Below the pieces are notes generated by a model. It ran no database searches and was not told the DNA's origin. It worked only from the letters and a program-made list of their open reading frames with translations. Below, one piece after another: positions 11,906 to 23,017 of a stretch of 64,000 nt of DNA. A program made the position numbers and the translations under genes. Within the stretch, counting starts at the first letter, position 1. Every line of letters starts with the position of its first letter. The stretch lies in the NCBI RefSeq assembly GCF_033118175.1, contig NC_083699.1, positions 32,998,501-33,062,500 on the forward strand, in the 5' to 3' direction. Source of the stretch: Dama dama. Lineage: Eukaryota; Chordata; Mammalia; Artiodactyla; Cervidae.

Positions 11906-12479
11906 ATAGGGAAACAATTACAAGAAAAATAGAAGCTGATGCTAACTCCAATGGCTATTAAATAATGTTGTCATATGCTCTTATTTGTGGTTTTTGATTA
12001 TGCTAATCATTTTTTAAAAGAAATTAAAACCCTAATGGCACTAAATAAGGAATAGGTTTTATGAAACAGATGGCTTAGCAGATGGTAGATTGCTCCTTTT
12101 CTTCTTGGCACCTCCTGCTGAAATAATGTGATATGAAGGATGGTTAGGTATGTTTGACTTCTTGGGTCTTAAGTAGTAGATATTTCTGGAACAGATGCTG
12201 TTTCCTTATCCTGAGTTCAACAAATTCACAAGTACAATCTGCAGCATTTTCTGCCACTTTTGTTATATTGTGTCCAGTTTTATCAACTCTAATTAAAATA
12301 TTTTACATTGAAAAATGGCCTAAAATGAGTCAGAAGTTTCAGGACAAGTAACAGCTAAGAAATGATTTTAAGTCATTAAATACTCCCAATAAGATAAATG
12401 GCAATCATAACCTTTGGACAAGTCAATATTTCATTAAGTATGTCCTCAAAGCAATAGAATTTATTAGGCAACAACAATG
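11906..12479. other. Unique AT-rich sequence
   Basis: No repeat or gene could be recognised. The small open frame at 12,154-12,351 shows no known domain. Confidence 0.5.
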
Positions 12480-13165
12480 TACAGGCCACTGGGATGGGTA
12501 CCGTGGGAGACAGAAGGATGATGAGATGTGATCTTGGTCTACAAGGATTTTACAGTACAGGAGGGACTTAAATAAACATGCAGATCATTACAATGCAAGT
12601 CAGAGTATGGTAACTTCTATGAGGGTGGTTCAAAGAATGAGTCTGGGAATTCAGAGGAAGGAGAACTCACTTATCTTTGGTTGGACTATGAAGTGCTAGA
12701 GCAAGGTAAAGTGAGGGTGAAAGAACTTCATAAGGTCAGACTTTGTAAGATTATGAGGGTTTCTGCAACTAGAAATAATAGAGAGGGCTTTCCAGATAGC
12801 AAGGGCTTAACTGTGGAGGTAGGAATGTTCATAGAAAAGTGATCACCTTTGACTAGAGATATAATGAATGAACTGAACTGTGGCGGCCTTGCAAATCAAG
12901 GCAAAGCATCTGAGTATAGAACAGGTTGCAAGAGGGAATTATTGAAAGCTTTTCTGCAAGAAGATGGCATGATCCATGCTTCATTTTAGCAAGATTAGTT
13001 TTTCAGGAGTTGGGCTGGATTACATGAGCGAGAAACAGAAGGCAGTGAGACCAATTAGATGGTCCTTATTATAGTACAGAGAAGAGGTAATGAGGGTCTG
13101 AAGTAGATCTGGTACTTATTAGAGGAAGAAGGCAATCAATAGGAGAGATATTGAGGAGGTATTCA
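12480..13165 (-). mobile_element. L2 LINE remnant, antisense
   Basis: The plus strand runs in the order expected of antisense L2. A block like CACTGGGATGGGTACCGTGG comes first, then a CTTGCAAATCAAGGCAAAG block, a GATGGCATGATCCATGCTTC block, then CAGTGAGACCAATTAGATGG near 13,040-13,060. The segment decays around 13,160. No reading frame survives. Confidence 0.6.
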
Positions 13166-13984
13166 CTCTAATTTCCTCATTAAGAGGGGAACAATCTGCA
13201 CCTTTGTAATAATTGCAAACTAAGACTTGATAAAGGTTTCAAGGACATTAACAAAATCATTAACTAAAATAGGAACCCTAGGGTTGGTTAATTTCTTTCC
13301 TCTAACTTAATAAATTTCTAAAGAAATTTATAAACATATATAAATATATAGCATATCTTAAGCATTGATTCATTATTTAAGTCAAGCTAAAACATAGAAA
13401 CCTAAAACAGCATTCAAAATTAACTGTAAAAGATTTCATATGATGTAATCTAAGATGTCCTTTAATTCTTCACTGTGATAATAAAACATACAGTGTCACA
13501 GAAAGCAGGTAGTATTACATATTGATAAATTTTCTTCTAAACCAATTTCTAATCAACAGAATTAATAAAAAATACATTAAAGATAAACTATCGTATAGTA
13601 TGTGTCATCAAGTGTTTTTTAAAAAGCAAATCTCTATGTTTTAGACTGAAATCTCTAAGTAAAAGCATATACATAAATAAAAATTACACATGGAATGATA
13701 CGTAATAGAATTCAGCATGGGAAAGAATTCTTTTCCAGAGTTCTGAAAACAACACCATGGAATGGATCCAGGCCAAGTTCCCCTGGACCACACACAAAGG
13801 TGGAGAGTGGTCAGCTGTGGACTAGTCCAATAAAAGGACTAAATTTGGCTCTTATGCTACTAAATCATGTTCCAGTCAGTCCATCCTAAAACTTCCAGTC
13901 TACCAAAGAGAAGGAACTGCTTTTACAACTTTAAATTTCAACCACCAGAAATGATGTTATTTCATACCCTAAGCTCTAGCCAAA
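13166..13984. other. Unique AT-rich sequence
   Basis: Nothing recognisable. The open frame at 13,695-13,889 lies in a somewhat more GC-rich patch but matches no family I know. Confidence 0.45.
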
Positions 13985-14240
13985 TACAACTATTCATTCT
14001 TCAGAAACTCTTCTAAATTCCCCATATAATTCTACTCACATCTTCATTGCAAGTTATCTTTCCCAACCCTCGGCCCCCAAGGCACTCTGTTTGAGCTATG
14101 GTTTCAGGTCTGCCATTTTCTAACTTTAAAATATTATTTAAGTATAGGTTATTTTCCCAATCAAATTGTAAGTTTCCCAAGGACAGAGTCAAAGTCTCAT
14201 TTTCACAGCCTCATGGTACCCAACACTGAGTTCTTATCAC
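13985..14240 (+). mobile_element. L2 LINE 3'-end remnant
   Basis: An ATTGTAAGTTTCCCAAGGAC block and a GGTACCCAACACTGAG block resemble the sense 3' UTR of L2 (AATGTAAGCTCC...GGGCAGGGAC). Divergence is high. Confidence 0.45.
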
Positions 14241-14427
14241 GAAAATTACACAACAATTGCTCATAAAGAAACATCTAAGCCTCTACTTCACAAAGCACTC
14301 TGTTGGTTCCTTCAAAAATTAAGAAAAATAAATAACTTGAAGATTCTTTAAAACTCATCAACCTTGTTATGGAAATTTGGATGAAACCTGGACCTCAGTG
14401 TCAATTATGATCACCCAGATCTACCTC

Positions 14428-15057
14428 TCAAGGATATATAAGAAAGCCTTCCTCAGTGATCAATGCAAAAGAAATAGAGGAAAACAATAGAATGGGAAAA
14501 ACTAGAGATCTCTTCAAGAAAATTAGAGATACTAAGGGAACATTTCATGCAAAGATGGGCTCAATAAAGGACAGAAATGATATAGACCTGACAGAAGCAG
14601 AAGAAATTAAGAAGAGGTGGCAAGAATACATATCAGAACTGTGCAAAAAAGATCTTAACGACCCAGATAATCACGATGGTGTGAATCACTCACCTAGAGC
14701 CAGACATCCTGGAATGTGAAGTCAAGTGGGCCTTAGAAAGCATCACTATGAACAAAACTAGTGGAGGTGATGGAGTTCCAGTTGAGCTATTTAAAATCCT
14801 AAAAGATGATGCTATGAAAGTGCTACACTCAATATGCTATCAAATTTGAAAACTCAGCACTGGCCACAGGACTGGAAAAGGTCAGTTTTCATTCCAATCC
14901 CAAAGAAAGGCAGTGCCAAAGAATGCTCAAACTATCACACAATTGCACTCATCTTACATGCTAGGAAAGTAATGCTCAAAATTCTCCAAGCCAGGCTTCA
15001 GCAATACATGAACTGAGAAATTCCAGATGTTCACGCTGGTTTTAGAAAAGGAAGAGG

Positions 15058-15089
<32 letters not shown>

Positions 15090-15762
15090 GCAGAAGAACC
15101 AGATATCAAATTGCAAACATCTGCTGGATCATCAAAAAAGCAAGAGAGTTCCAGAAAAACATCTATTTCTGCTTTATTGACTATGCCAAAGCCTTTGACT
15201 GTGTGGATCACAATAAACTGTGGGAAATTCTGAAAGAGATGGGAATACCAGACCCCCTGACCAGCCTCTTGAGAAACCTGTATGCAGGTCAGGAAGCAAC
15301 AGTTAGAACTGGATATGGAACAACAGACTGGTTCCAAATAGGAAAAGGAGCACATCAAGGCTATATATTGTCGCCCTGTTTATTTAACTTATATGCAGAG
15401 TACATCATGAGAAACGCTGGGCTGGAGGAAGCACAAGCTGAAATCAAGATTGCCAGGACAAATATCAATAACCTCAGATATGCAGATGACACCACCCTTT
15501 TGGCAGAAAGTGAAGAACTAAAGAACCTCTTGATGAAAATGAAAGAGAAGAGTGAAAAAGTTGGCTTAAAGCTCAACATTCAGAAAACTAAGATCATGGC
15601 ATCTGGTCCCATCACTTCATGGCAAATAGATGGAGAAACAGTGACAGACTTTATTTTTTGGGGCTCCAAAATCACTACAGATGGTGATTGGAGCCATGAA
15701 ATTAAAAGACGCTTACTCCTTCGAAGGAAAGTTATGACCAACCTAGACAGCATATTAAAAAG
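14428..15762 (+). mobile_element. BovB fragment lacking both ends, with A-rich expansion
   Basis: BovB homology begins in the linker (AAGAAAGCCTTCCTCAGTG) and stops at CATATTAAAAAG, about 520 bp short of the 3' end that other copies have. No 3' tail is present, so a later deletion or rearrangement probably removed it. The RT region keeps AKAFDCVDH and YADDTTL. An A-rich repeat has expanded at 15,052-15,090 inside the RT coding part. Frameshifts break the frame. Confidence 0.88.
15052..15090 (+). repeat. A-rich (GAAAA)n microsatellite in BovB RT
   Basis: A run of A residues followed by AAAAG units interrupts the GRGTRDQ coding block. Other BovB copies have only AAAAGGCAGAGG here. Confidence 0.9.
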
Positions 15763-16829
15763 TTGAGCTATTACATCTTATTTTTTCTTTTAGCCTGTCT
15801 TTCTCTGCCTTTATCACAATAACTTTTTCCTTTTACAAGGATTTCTGTCCTCATGGGAAGCAAGCATTATATTTTGAACTATAAATGGAAAAATAATGTT
15901 ATTATATTGTATTATGGACCTTCTGCTGAAATTGCTATTTTTCGGGAATTGAACATATGCTGGGACTGTTTCTGTCTCTTCACAGTGGCTGTTGTATTAA
16001 TCCTGGCAAAGTGCTACAGGCTTCCATTTACTCATTTTAATCTGTTTGTGTAACATTTTGTAGTTAGTGTCTAGAGCCTAGTGTAATTGCACTGAAATTG
16101 CCAGACAGTGTGAGTGATAGATGAACTGCGACCATTTAGTTTCCTACGGACTCTGATCCAAGGTCTTTAATTTGCTTGCCAGTTCCTCTCTCACTCATGC
16201 CTTTGACCACACTAAAGGCTAATAACAGAGGAGCATACCAAGTCCTCTTTACATGAAAAATTAAGTGTGCACAGGTGACACGATATTAAGACAATAAAAT
16301 GAAAATTAGTAATACAAAAAAATTTAAGTTCAGCTAAGGCAGAGAGGTTACCCAATCCAGCATCTGTTTTCCCTCACAGCTGATTACATATTTAAGGTTT
16401 AGGAAATGTCTTTCAAAACTTGAATTACTGATAATCTCCATCTTTCAACTCAAAGAGCTGTAGAGGAATTATCCAGTTCCATTTGGAACAATAGCTGAAG
16501 GTTCAAATTATCTGCCATATTCATACACAACTTTGTGATTTCTATGGGACATCTCTCTACATTGATGAAATGTTTCAACTATGTATATATTTTACTTAAA
16601 ACTTTCCCATGAAAGGCATCAGAGTAGGCATAGTCCTCACTCTAAAGTTGAAAAATGATGAAACAAAGCATTAAGTAAGTCATAATAGACCCTAACACAG
16701 GTAAAAAACAATAGTGCTAAACAGCTAGGTAGGGCTGTTCTCACTTGCCTTTCTATTCACTTAAAACTTTGAAGAAGGTTTTACCTCCTTTTGTAACTCA
16801 TATTTTGACTATTCTAAAAAGTATAGCAG
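15763..16829. other. Unique sequence
   Basis: No recognisable repeat or gene in about 1.1 kb. A pyrimidine tract ending TTTTAG (15,780-15,793) looks like a splice acceptor, but the open frame after it (15,853-16,053) has no known domain. Confidence 0.5.
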
Positions 16830-17195
16830 TGTAGAATATCTACAGTTGTTAAGAACATGGCCTCTGAAATTAGACTACCTAGGTAAAATCCCAGCCCTGC
16901 TACTTATTGACCTTGGGAGCTTAGGTAACTGACTTATGTTTCTTTGCCTTGGTTTCCCTTCTGTCAAATTGGAATAACAATCTATTTACTTGTAACCTTG
17001 TTATGAAGAGTTAACACATATTTGCTGTTTTTCAGTCTCTCAATCTTGTCCAACTCTTTGCGACCCCATGGACTGCAACACACCAGGTTTCCCTGTCCTT
17101 CACCATCCCCCAGAGTTGTTAACATACATAAGATCCATGTAAGAGATGTATCTAAAGTCTTTAAACAGTGCCTGACACATAGTACACTTATTTTT
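16830..17195 (+). mobile_element. MIR SINE, split by a BovB-type fragment
   Basis: The left part carries AAGAACATGGCCTCTGAAAT, AAATCCCAGCCCTGCTACTT and a decayed TTTCCCTTCTGTCAAATTGG block. The right part ends in AACAGTGCCTGACACATAG. This is the full order of a sense MIR. The interruption lies at 17,021-17,117. Confidence 0.78.
17021..17117 (-). mobile_element. Short BovB/SINE 3'-end fragment inside MIR
   Basis: The block complementary to GGTCGCAAAGAGTTGGAC and to the GGTGAAGGACAGGG region is shared by BovB and Bov-tA 3' ends, so the source family is ambiguous. GTTAACACATA (17,010-17,020) and GTTAACATACATA (17,118-17,130) flank it as a slightly decayed target duplication. Confidence 0.78.
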
Positions 17196-17284
17196 TCTAA
17201 TAGAGCTAATTTTGCATGAGGCAATTCACTTAAGTAAGTTGATACTTAAGTAAATTGATATGACTTAAATATAAGTGATATCAT

Positions 17285-17511
17285 GAAGCAAAACTGAAAA
17301 TGTTAGTCGTTCAGTCATGTTTGACTCTTTGCAAACCCATGGACTGTAGCCCACTAGGCCCCTATGTCCATGGAATTCTCCAGGCAAGGATAGTGGAGTG
17401 GGTTGCCATTCCCTTCTCCAGGCAATCTTCCTGACCCAGGGATCAAACCTGGATCTCTTGCTTTGCAGGCAAATTCTTTACCATCTGAGCCACCAGGTGG
17501 CTCAGATATCC
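17285..17511 (-). mobile_element. Bov-tA SINE with 12-bp target duplication
   Basis: The complement starts with a tRNA-derived head (near 17,480-17,511) and ends in the GACTGAACGACTAAC-type tail. AAGTGATATCAT is duplicated perfectly at 17,273-17,284 and 17,512-17,523. That marks an uncomplicated retrotransposition event. Confidence 0.93.
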
Positions 17512-17677
17512 AAGTGATATCATAGGTTATGTGATTTGGTAATATCTGGCCCTCACTGAATTTCTAGCCAGTTGTCAGAAACTGGATTTCCTATTATGAG
17601 GGAAATGAAGAGGATTCAGGCTTTTGATAATCTAAGCCATGCCTATGTAGCCAGGTATCTGAGTTCACAATGCTTCT

Positions 17678-17922
17678 GAGCATGTATACTATCTATGGTG
17701 AAACAGATCACCAGCCCAGGTGGGATGCATGAGACAAGTGCTCCGGCCTGGTGCACTGGGAAGACCCAGAGGAATCGGGTGGAGAGGGAGGTGGGAGCGG
17801 GGATCGGGATGGGGAATACGTGTAAATCCATGGCTGATTCATATCAATGTATGACAAAACCCACTGAAATGTTGTGAAGTGATTGGCCTCCAACTAATAA
17901 AAATAAATAAATAAATAAATAA
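17678..17922 (+). mobile_element. L1 3' end, 5'-truncated, with (AAAT)n tail
   Basis: Blocks GTGAAACAGATCACCAGCCC and GTAAATCCATGGCTGATTC are the ruminant L1 3' UTR. The tail is a TAAAAATAAATAAATAA microsatellite at 17,894-17,922. It is almost identical to the antisense copy at 18,606-18,795. Confidence 0.92.
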
Positions 17923-18539
17923 AATCAGGAAGACTACCCTTTACTCTAAGTGTGAAGTCTAATGACTTCTGTTAATTTTCACCGATGGCTCCAAATCTCT
18001 GATTTTTGTCTTGGTTCCTGTAGTTATTTTCTCTTTTTCTGATCTATTCACCAAAATGAATGTGGGATTCAGCCTGATTTCCTTGATTACTACTCCAAAC
18101 TACTCACCCAATATACATTTCTGTTGTAGCCTGGATGAAGGTGTGAGCTCACACTGGTGTGTTCAATACATTCTTCTGTTCAGTGAGCCATGTCCCCTGG
18201 AATTGTGTACTAAGGGGTTACATATTTCTTTAGACTGGAATGTGAGTCACATGTAGTCTTGGGCATTACTAACGACCCCAGAGCCTGCAGCCTCCTGTTA
18301 AGTGGTTTGGCAGACCCTCACCCCAACACAGACACCTTTATCCTTGAGGGCATCAGCTTCCCCCTGACAAAGCAGTTTATGAAAGTATTTTTCTACACAA
18401 GGTAGTCCCCTTCACAAGAGGAATACAGGTATCAGTTAACAAAATATTATTTTCTCTAGTACATTTATACAATGTGTTTTTATCACCACAAAATATGGAT
18501 TCAAATACCTTCTAACTTTTTTCACAAATATTTACTGAG
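17923..18539. other. Unique sequence
   Basis: No recognisable element. An open frame at 18,011-18,256 has no known domain. The L1 target site lies at the right end. Confidence 0.5.
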
Positions 18540-18556
18540 CTCTGGTTAGTAGTTTT

Positions 18557-21020
18557 TTTGTTTGTTTGTTTGTTTTTAATTTTTTTATTATTATTATTTT
18601 TTTTTCCAGTGGGTTTTGTCATACATTGATATTAATCAGCCATGGATTTACATGTATTCCCAATCCCGATCCCCCCTCCCACCTCCCTCTCCACCCGATT
18701 CCTCTGGGTCTTCCCAGTGCACCAGGCCGGAGCACTTGTCTCATGCATCCCACCTGGGCTGGTGATCTGTTTCACCATAGATAGTATACATGCTGTTCTT
18801 TTGAAATATCCCACCCTCACATTCTCCCACAAAGTTCAAAAGTCTGTTCTGTATTTCTGTGTCTCTTTTTCTGTTTTGCATATAGGGTTATCGTTATCAC
18901 CTTTCTAAATTCCATATATATGTGTTAGTATGCTGTAATGTTCTTTATCTTTCTGGCTTACTTCACTCTGTATAATGGGCTCCAGCTTCATCCATCTCAT
19001 TAGGACTGGTTCAAATGAATTCTTTTTAATGGCTGAGTAATATTCCATGGTGTATATGTACCACGGCTTCCTTATCCATTCATCTGCTGATGGGCATCTA
19101 GGTTGCTTCCATGTCCTGGCTATTATAAACAGTGCTGCGATGAACATTGGGGTGCACGTGTCTCTTTCAGATCTGGTTTCCTCAGTGTGTATGCCCAGAA
19201 GTGGGATTGCTGGGTCATATGGCAGTTCTATTTCCAGTTTTTTAAGAAATCTCCACACTGTTTTCCATAGCGGCTGTACTAGTTTGCATTCCCATCAACA
19301 GTGTAAGAGGGTTCCCTTTTCTCCACACCCTCTCCAGCATTTATTGCTTGTAGACTTTTGGATAGCAGCCATCCTGACTGGCGTGTAATGGTACCTCATT
19401 GTGGTTTTGATTTGCATTTCTCTAATAATGAGTGATGTTGAGCATCTTTTCATGTGTTTGTTAGCCATCTGTATGTCTTCTTTGGAGAAATGTCTGTTTA
19501 GTTCTTTGGCCCATTTTTTGATTGGGTCATTTATTTTTCTGGAATTGAGCTGCAGGAGTTGCTTGTATATTTTTGAGATTAATCCTTTGTCTGTTGCTTC
19601 GTTTGCTATTATTTTCTCCCAATCTGAGGGCTGTCTTTTCACCTTACTTATAGTTTCCTTTGTAGTGCAAAAGCTTTTAAGTTTCATTAGGTCCCATTTG
19701 TTTAGTTTTGCTTTTATTTCCAATATTCTGGGAGGTGGGTCATAGAGGATCTTGCTTTGATTTATGTCAGAGAGTGTTTTGCCTATGTTCTCCTCTAGGA
19801 GTTTTATAGTTTCTGGTCTTACATTTAGATCTTTAATCCATTTTGAGTTTATTTTTGTGTATGGTGTTAGAAAGTGTTCTAGTTTCATTCTTTTACAAGT
19901 GGTTGACCAGTTTTCCCAGCACCACTTGTTAAAGAGGTTGTCTTTTTTCCATTGTATATCCTTGCCTCCTTTGTCAAAGATAAGGTGTCCATAGGTTCGT
20001 GGATTTATCTCTGGGCTTTCTATTCTGTTCCATTGATCTATATTTCTGTCTTTGTGCCAGTACCATACTGTCTTGATGACTGTGGCTTTGTAGTAGAGTC
20101 TGAAGTCAGGCAGGTTGATTCCTCCAGCTCCATTCTTCTTTCTCAAGATTACTTTGGCTATTCGAGGTTTTTTGTATTTCCATACAAATTGTGAAATTCT
20201 TTGGTCTAGTTCTGTGAAAAATACCATTGGTAGCTTGATAGGGATTGCATTGAATCTATAGACTGCTTTGGGTAGAATAGCCACTTTGACAATATTAATT
20301 CTTCCAATCCATGAACACGGTATGTTTCTCCATCTGTTTGTGTCCTCTTTGATTTCTTTCATCAGTGTTTTATAGTTTTCTATGTATAGGTCCTTTGTTT
20401 CTTTAGGTAGATATACTCCTAAGTATTTTATTCTTTTTGTTGCAATGGTGAATGGTATTGTTTCCTTAATTTCTCTTTCTGTTTTTTCATTGTTAGTATA
20501 TAGGAATGCAAGGGATTTCTGTGTGTTAATTTTATATCCTGCAACTTTACTATATTCATTGATTAGCTCTAGTAATTTTCTGGTAGAGTCTTTAGGGTTT
20601 TCTATGTAGAGGATCATGTCATCTGCAAACAGTGAGAGTTTCACTTCTTCTTTTCCTATCTGGATTCCTTTTACTTCTTTTTCTGCTCTGATTGCTGTGG
20701 CCAGAACTTCCAACACTATGTTGAATAGTAGTGGTGAGAGTGGGCACCCTTGTCTTGTTCCTGATTTCAGGGGAAATGCCTTCAATTTTTCACCATTGAG
20801 GGTGATGCTTGCTGTGGGTTTGTCATATATAGCTTTTATTATGTTGAGGTATGTTCCTTCTATTCCTGCTTTTTGGAGAGTTTTAATCATAAATGAGTGT
20901 TGAATTTTGTCAAAGGCTTTCTCTGCATCTATTGAGATAATCATATGCTTTTTATCTTTCAATTTGTTAATGTGGTGTATTACATTGATTGATTTGCGGA
21001 TATTAAAGAATCCTTGCATT
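18557..21020 (-). mobile_element. L1 LINE, recent, 5'-truncated, 17-bp target duplication
   Basis: A 2,464-bp ruminant L1 lies antisense, with its poly(A) tail at the left (T/GTTT-rich, 18,557-18,605). It ends abruptly at 21,020. CTCTGGTTAGTAGTTTT is duplicated exactly at 18,540-18,556 and 21,021-21,037. The reconstructed target ends TTTT/AA, the known preference of L1 endonuclease. ORF2 is open over most of its length, so this is among the youngest elements in the window. Confidence 0.96.
18905..21020 (-). pseudogene. L1 ORF2 C-terminal fragment (RT onward), one nonsense codon
   Basis: ORF2 encodes the L1 endonuclease/reverse transcriptase. Here about 705 codons remain of a protein usually near 1,275 residues. 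The part present starts at GFFNIRKSINVIHHI, contains the RT block SIDAEKAFDKIQH and the catalytic FADD (SLFADDMILY), and reaches the C-terminal region with EYYSAIKKN. The endonuclease is absent because of 5' truncation. The only in-frame stop is TGA at 19,297-19,295, where related copies have TGG (Trp). The frame continues to a stop at 18,905. The open frame also runs 35 codons into unrelated flank at its start. Confidence 0.92.
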
Positions 21021-21123
21021 CTCTGGTTAGTAGTTTTAAAGAAATTCAGGGAAGTCAGTTTAGCCCTTTTTAGCCAGTATAAGTACTGTGTCAAAAGGGA
21101 TGAATTATATGAGACATCTACGA

Positions 21124-22870
21124 ACAAAGCTAGTGGAGGTGATGGAATTCCTGTTGAGCTATTTAAAATCCTATAAGATGATGCTGTAAAAGTGCTACAC
21201 TCAATATGTCAGCAATTTGGAAAACTCAGCAGTGGCCACAGGACTGGAAAAGGTCAGTTTTCATTCCAATCCCAAAGAAAGGCAATGCCAAAGAATGCTC
21301 AAACTACCACACAATTGCACTCATCTCACACACTAGTAAAGTAATGCTTAAAATTCTCCAAGCCAGGCTTCAGCAGTACGTGAACTGGGAGCTTCCGGAT
21401 GTTCACGCTGGTTTTAGAAAAGGCAGAGGAACCAGATATCAAATTGCCAACATCCACTGGATCATCAAAAAAGCAAAAGAGTTCCAGAAAAACATCTATT
21501 TCTACTTTATTGACTATACCAAAGCCTTTGACTGTGTGTATCACAATAAACTGTGGAAAATACTGAAAGAGATGGGAATACCAGACCACCTGACCTGCCT
21601 CTTGAGAAACCTCTATGCAACAGGTCAGGAAGCAACAGTTAGAACTGGATATGGAACAACAGACTGGTTCCAAATAAGAAAAGGAGTCTCAAGGCTGTAT
21701 ATTGTCACCCTGCTTATTTAACTTATATGCAGAGTACATCATGAAAAACACTGGGCTAGATGAAGCACAAGTGGAATCAAGATTGCTGTGAGAAATATCA
21801 ATAACCTCAGATATACAGACGACACCACCCTTATGTCAGAAAGTGAAGAGAAGTAAAAAGCCTCTTGATGAAAGTGAAGGAGGAGAGTGAAAAAGTTGGC
21901 TTAAAGCTCAACATTCAGAAAACTAAAATCATAGCATGCGGTCCCATCACTTCATGGCAAATAGATGGGGAAACAGTGGAAACAGTGGCTGACTTTATTT
22001 TGGGGGGCTCCAAAATCACTGCAGATGGTGATTGCAGCCATGAAATTAAAAGATGCTTATTCCTTGGAAGGAAAGTTATGACCAACCTAGACAGCATATT
22101 AAAAAGCAGAGATGGATGTTTTGAGAGAACAGCATCGAAACATGTATATTATCAAGGGTGAAACAGATCACCAGCCCAGGTTGGATGCATGAGACAAGTG
22201 CTCGGGGCTGGTGCACTGGGAAGACCCAGAGGGATGGGGTGGGGAGGGAGGTGGGAGGGGGGATCGGGATTGGGAATACATGTAAATCCATGGCTGATTC
22301 ATGTCAATGTATGGCAAAAACCACTACAATATTGTAAAGTAATTAGCCTCCAACTAATAAAAATAAATGGGAAAAAAAATAGAAAGCAGAGACACTTTGT
22401 CAACAAAGGTCCATCTAGTCAAGGCTATGGTTTTTCCAGTGGTCATGTATGGATGTGAGAGTTGGACTATAAAGAAAGCTGAGTGCCGAAGAATTGATGC
22501 TTTTGAACTGTGGGGTTGGAGAAGACCCTTGAGAGTTCCTTGGACTGCTAGGAGATCCAACCAATCCATCCTAAAGGAGATCAGTCCTGGTGTTCATTGG
22601 AAGGACTGATGCTGAAGCTGAAACTCCAATATTTTGGCCACCTGATGCAAAGAGCTGACTCATTTGAAAAGACCCTGATGCTGGGAAAGATTGAGGACAG
22701 GAGGAGTAGGGGATGACAGAGGATGAGATGGTTGGATGGCATCACCGACTCAATGGACATGGGTTTGGGTGAACGCCGGGAGTTGGTGATGGACAGGGAG
22801 GCCTGGCGTGCTGTGATTCATGGGGTCGCAAAGAGTCAGAAATGACTGAGCGACTGAACTGAACTGAACA
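21124..22870 (+). mobile_element. BovB fragment, split by an L1 3' end
   Basis: It starts at ACAAAGCTAGTGGAGGTGATG and ends in the ACTGAACTGAAC tail. The RT motif A block reads YTKAFDCVYH and motif C reads YTDD rather than YADD (21,812-21,823), so key residues are altered. An L1 3' end interrupts it at 22,113-22,382. CTACGA occurs at 21,118-21,123 and 22,881-22,886 and may be a weak target duplication. Confidence 0.92.
22113..22382 (+). mobile_element. L1 3' end inserted in BovB
   Basis: The ruminant L1 3' UTR with a short A tail interrupts BovB between AAAAAGCAGAGA and its repeat. AAAGCAGAGA is duplicated at 22,103-22,112 and 22,383-22,392. Its 3' UTR variants (GCTCGGGGCTGG, GGGATGGGGTGGGG) differ from the other two L1 3' ends, so it belongs to another subfamily. 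Confidence 0.93.
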
Positions 22871-23017
22871 ATCTGAAGTGCTACGAGCATTCAGATACAG
22901 ATTAACCCTATTTGAGTAGGTCCAGGGAAATGTTTTCAAGAGTTTGAACTGGCTGGTTGTAAATCTGTGAAACCAAACAGACTATTTAGCAATATAAGGA
23001 AAAGTACTTACCAGGTG

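Noticed and set aside
15778..16053. Exon starting after TTTTTTCTTTTAG at 15,793
   Set aside because: The following frame has no domain, ordinary noncoding composition and no partner exon.
17480..17511. tRNA-like A/B box sequences in SINE heads
   Set aside because: They are tRNA-derived promoter parts of Bov-tA and CHR SINEs, with no cloverleaf for a real tRNA gene.
19047..20903. Plus-strand hydrophobic open frames across 19-21 kb that look like membrane proteins
   Set aside because: They lie exactly antisense to the L1 ORF2 at 18,905-21,020. Hydrophobic runs are expected opposite a lysine-rich frame.
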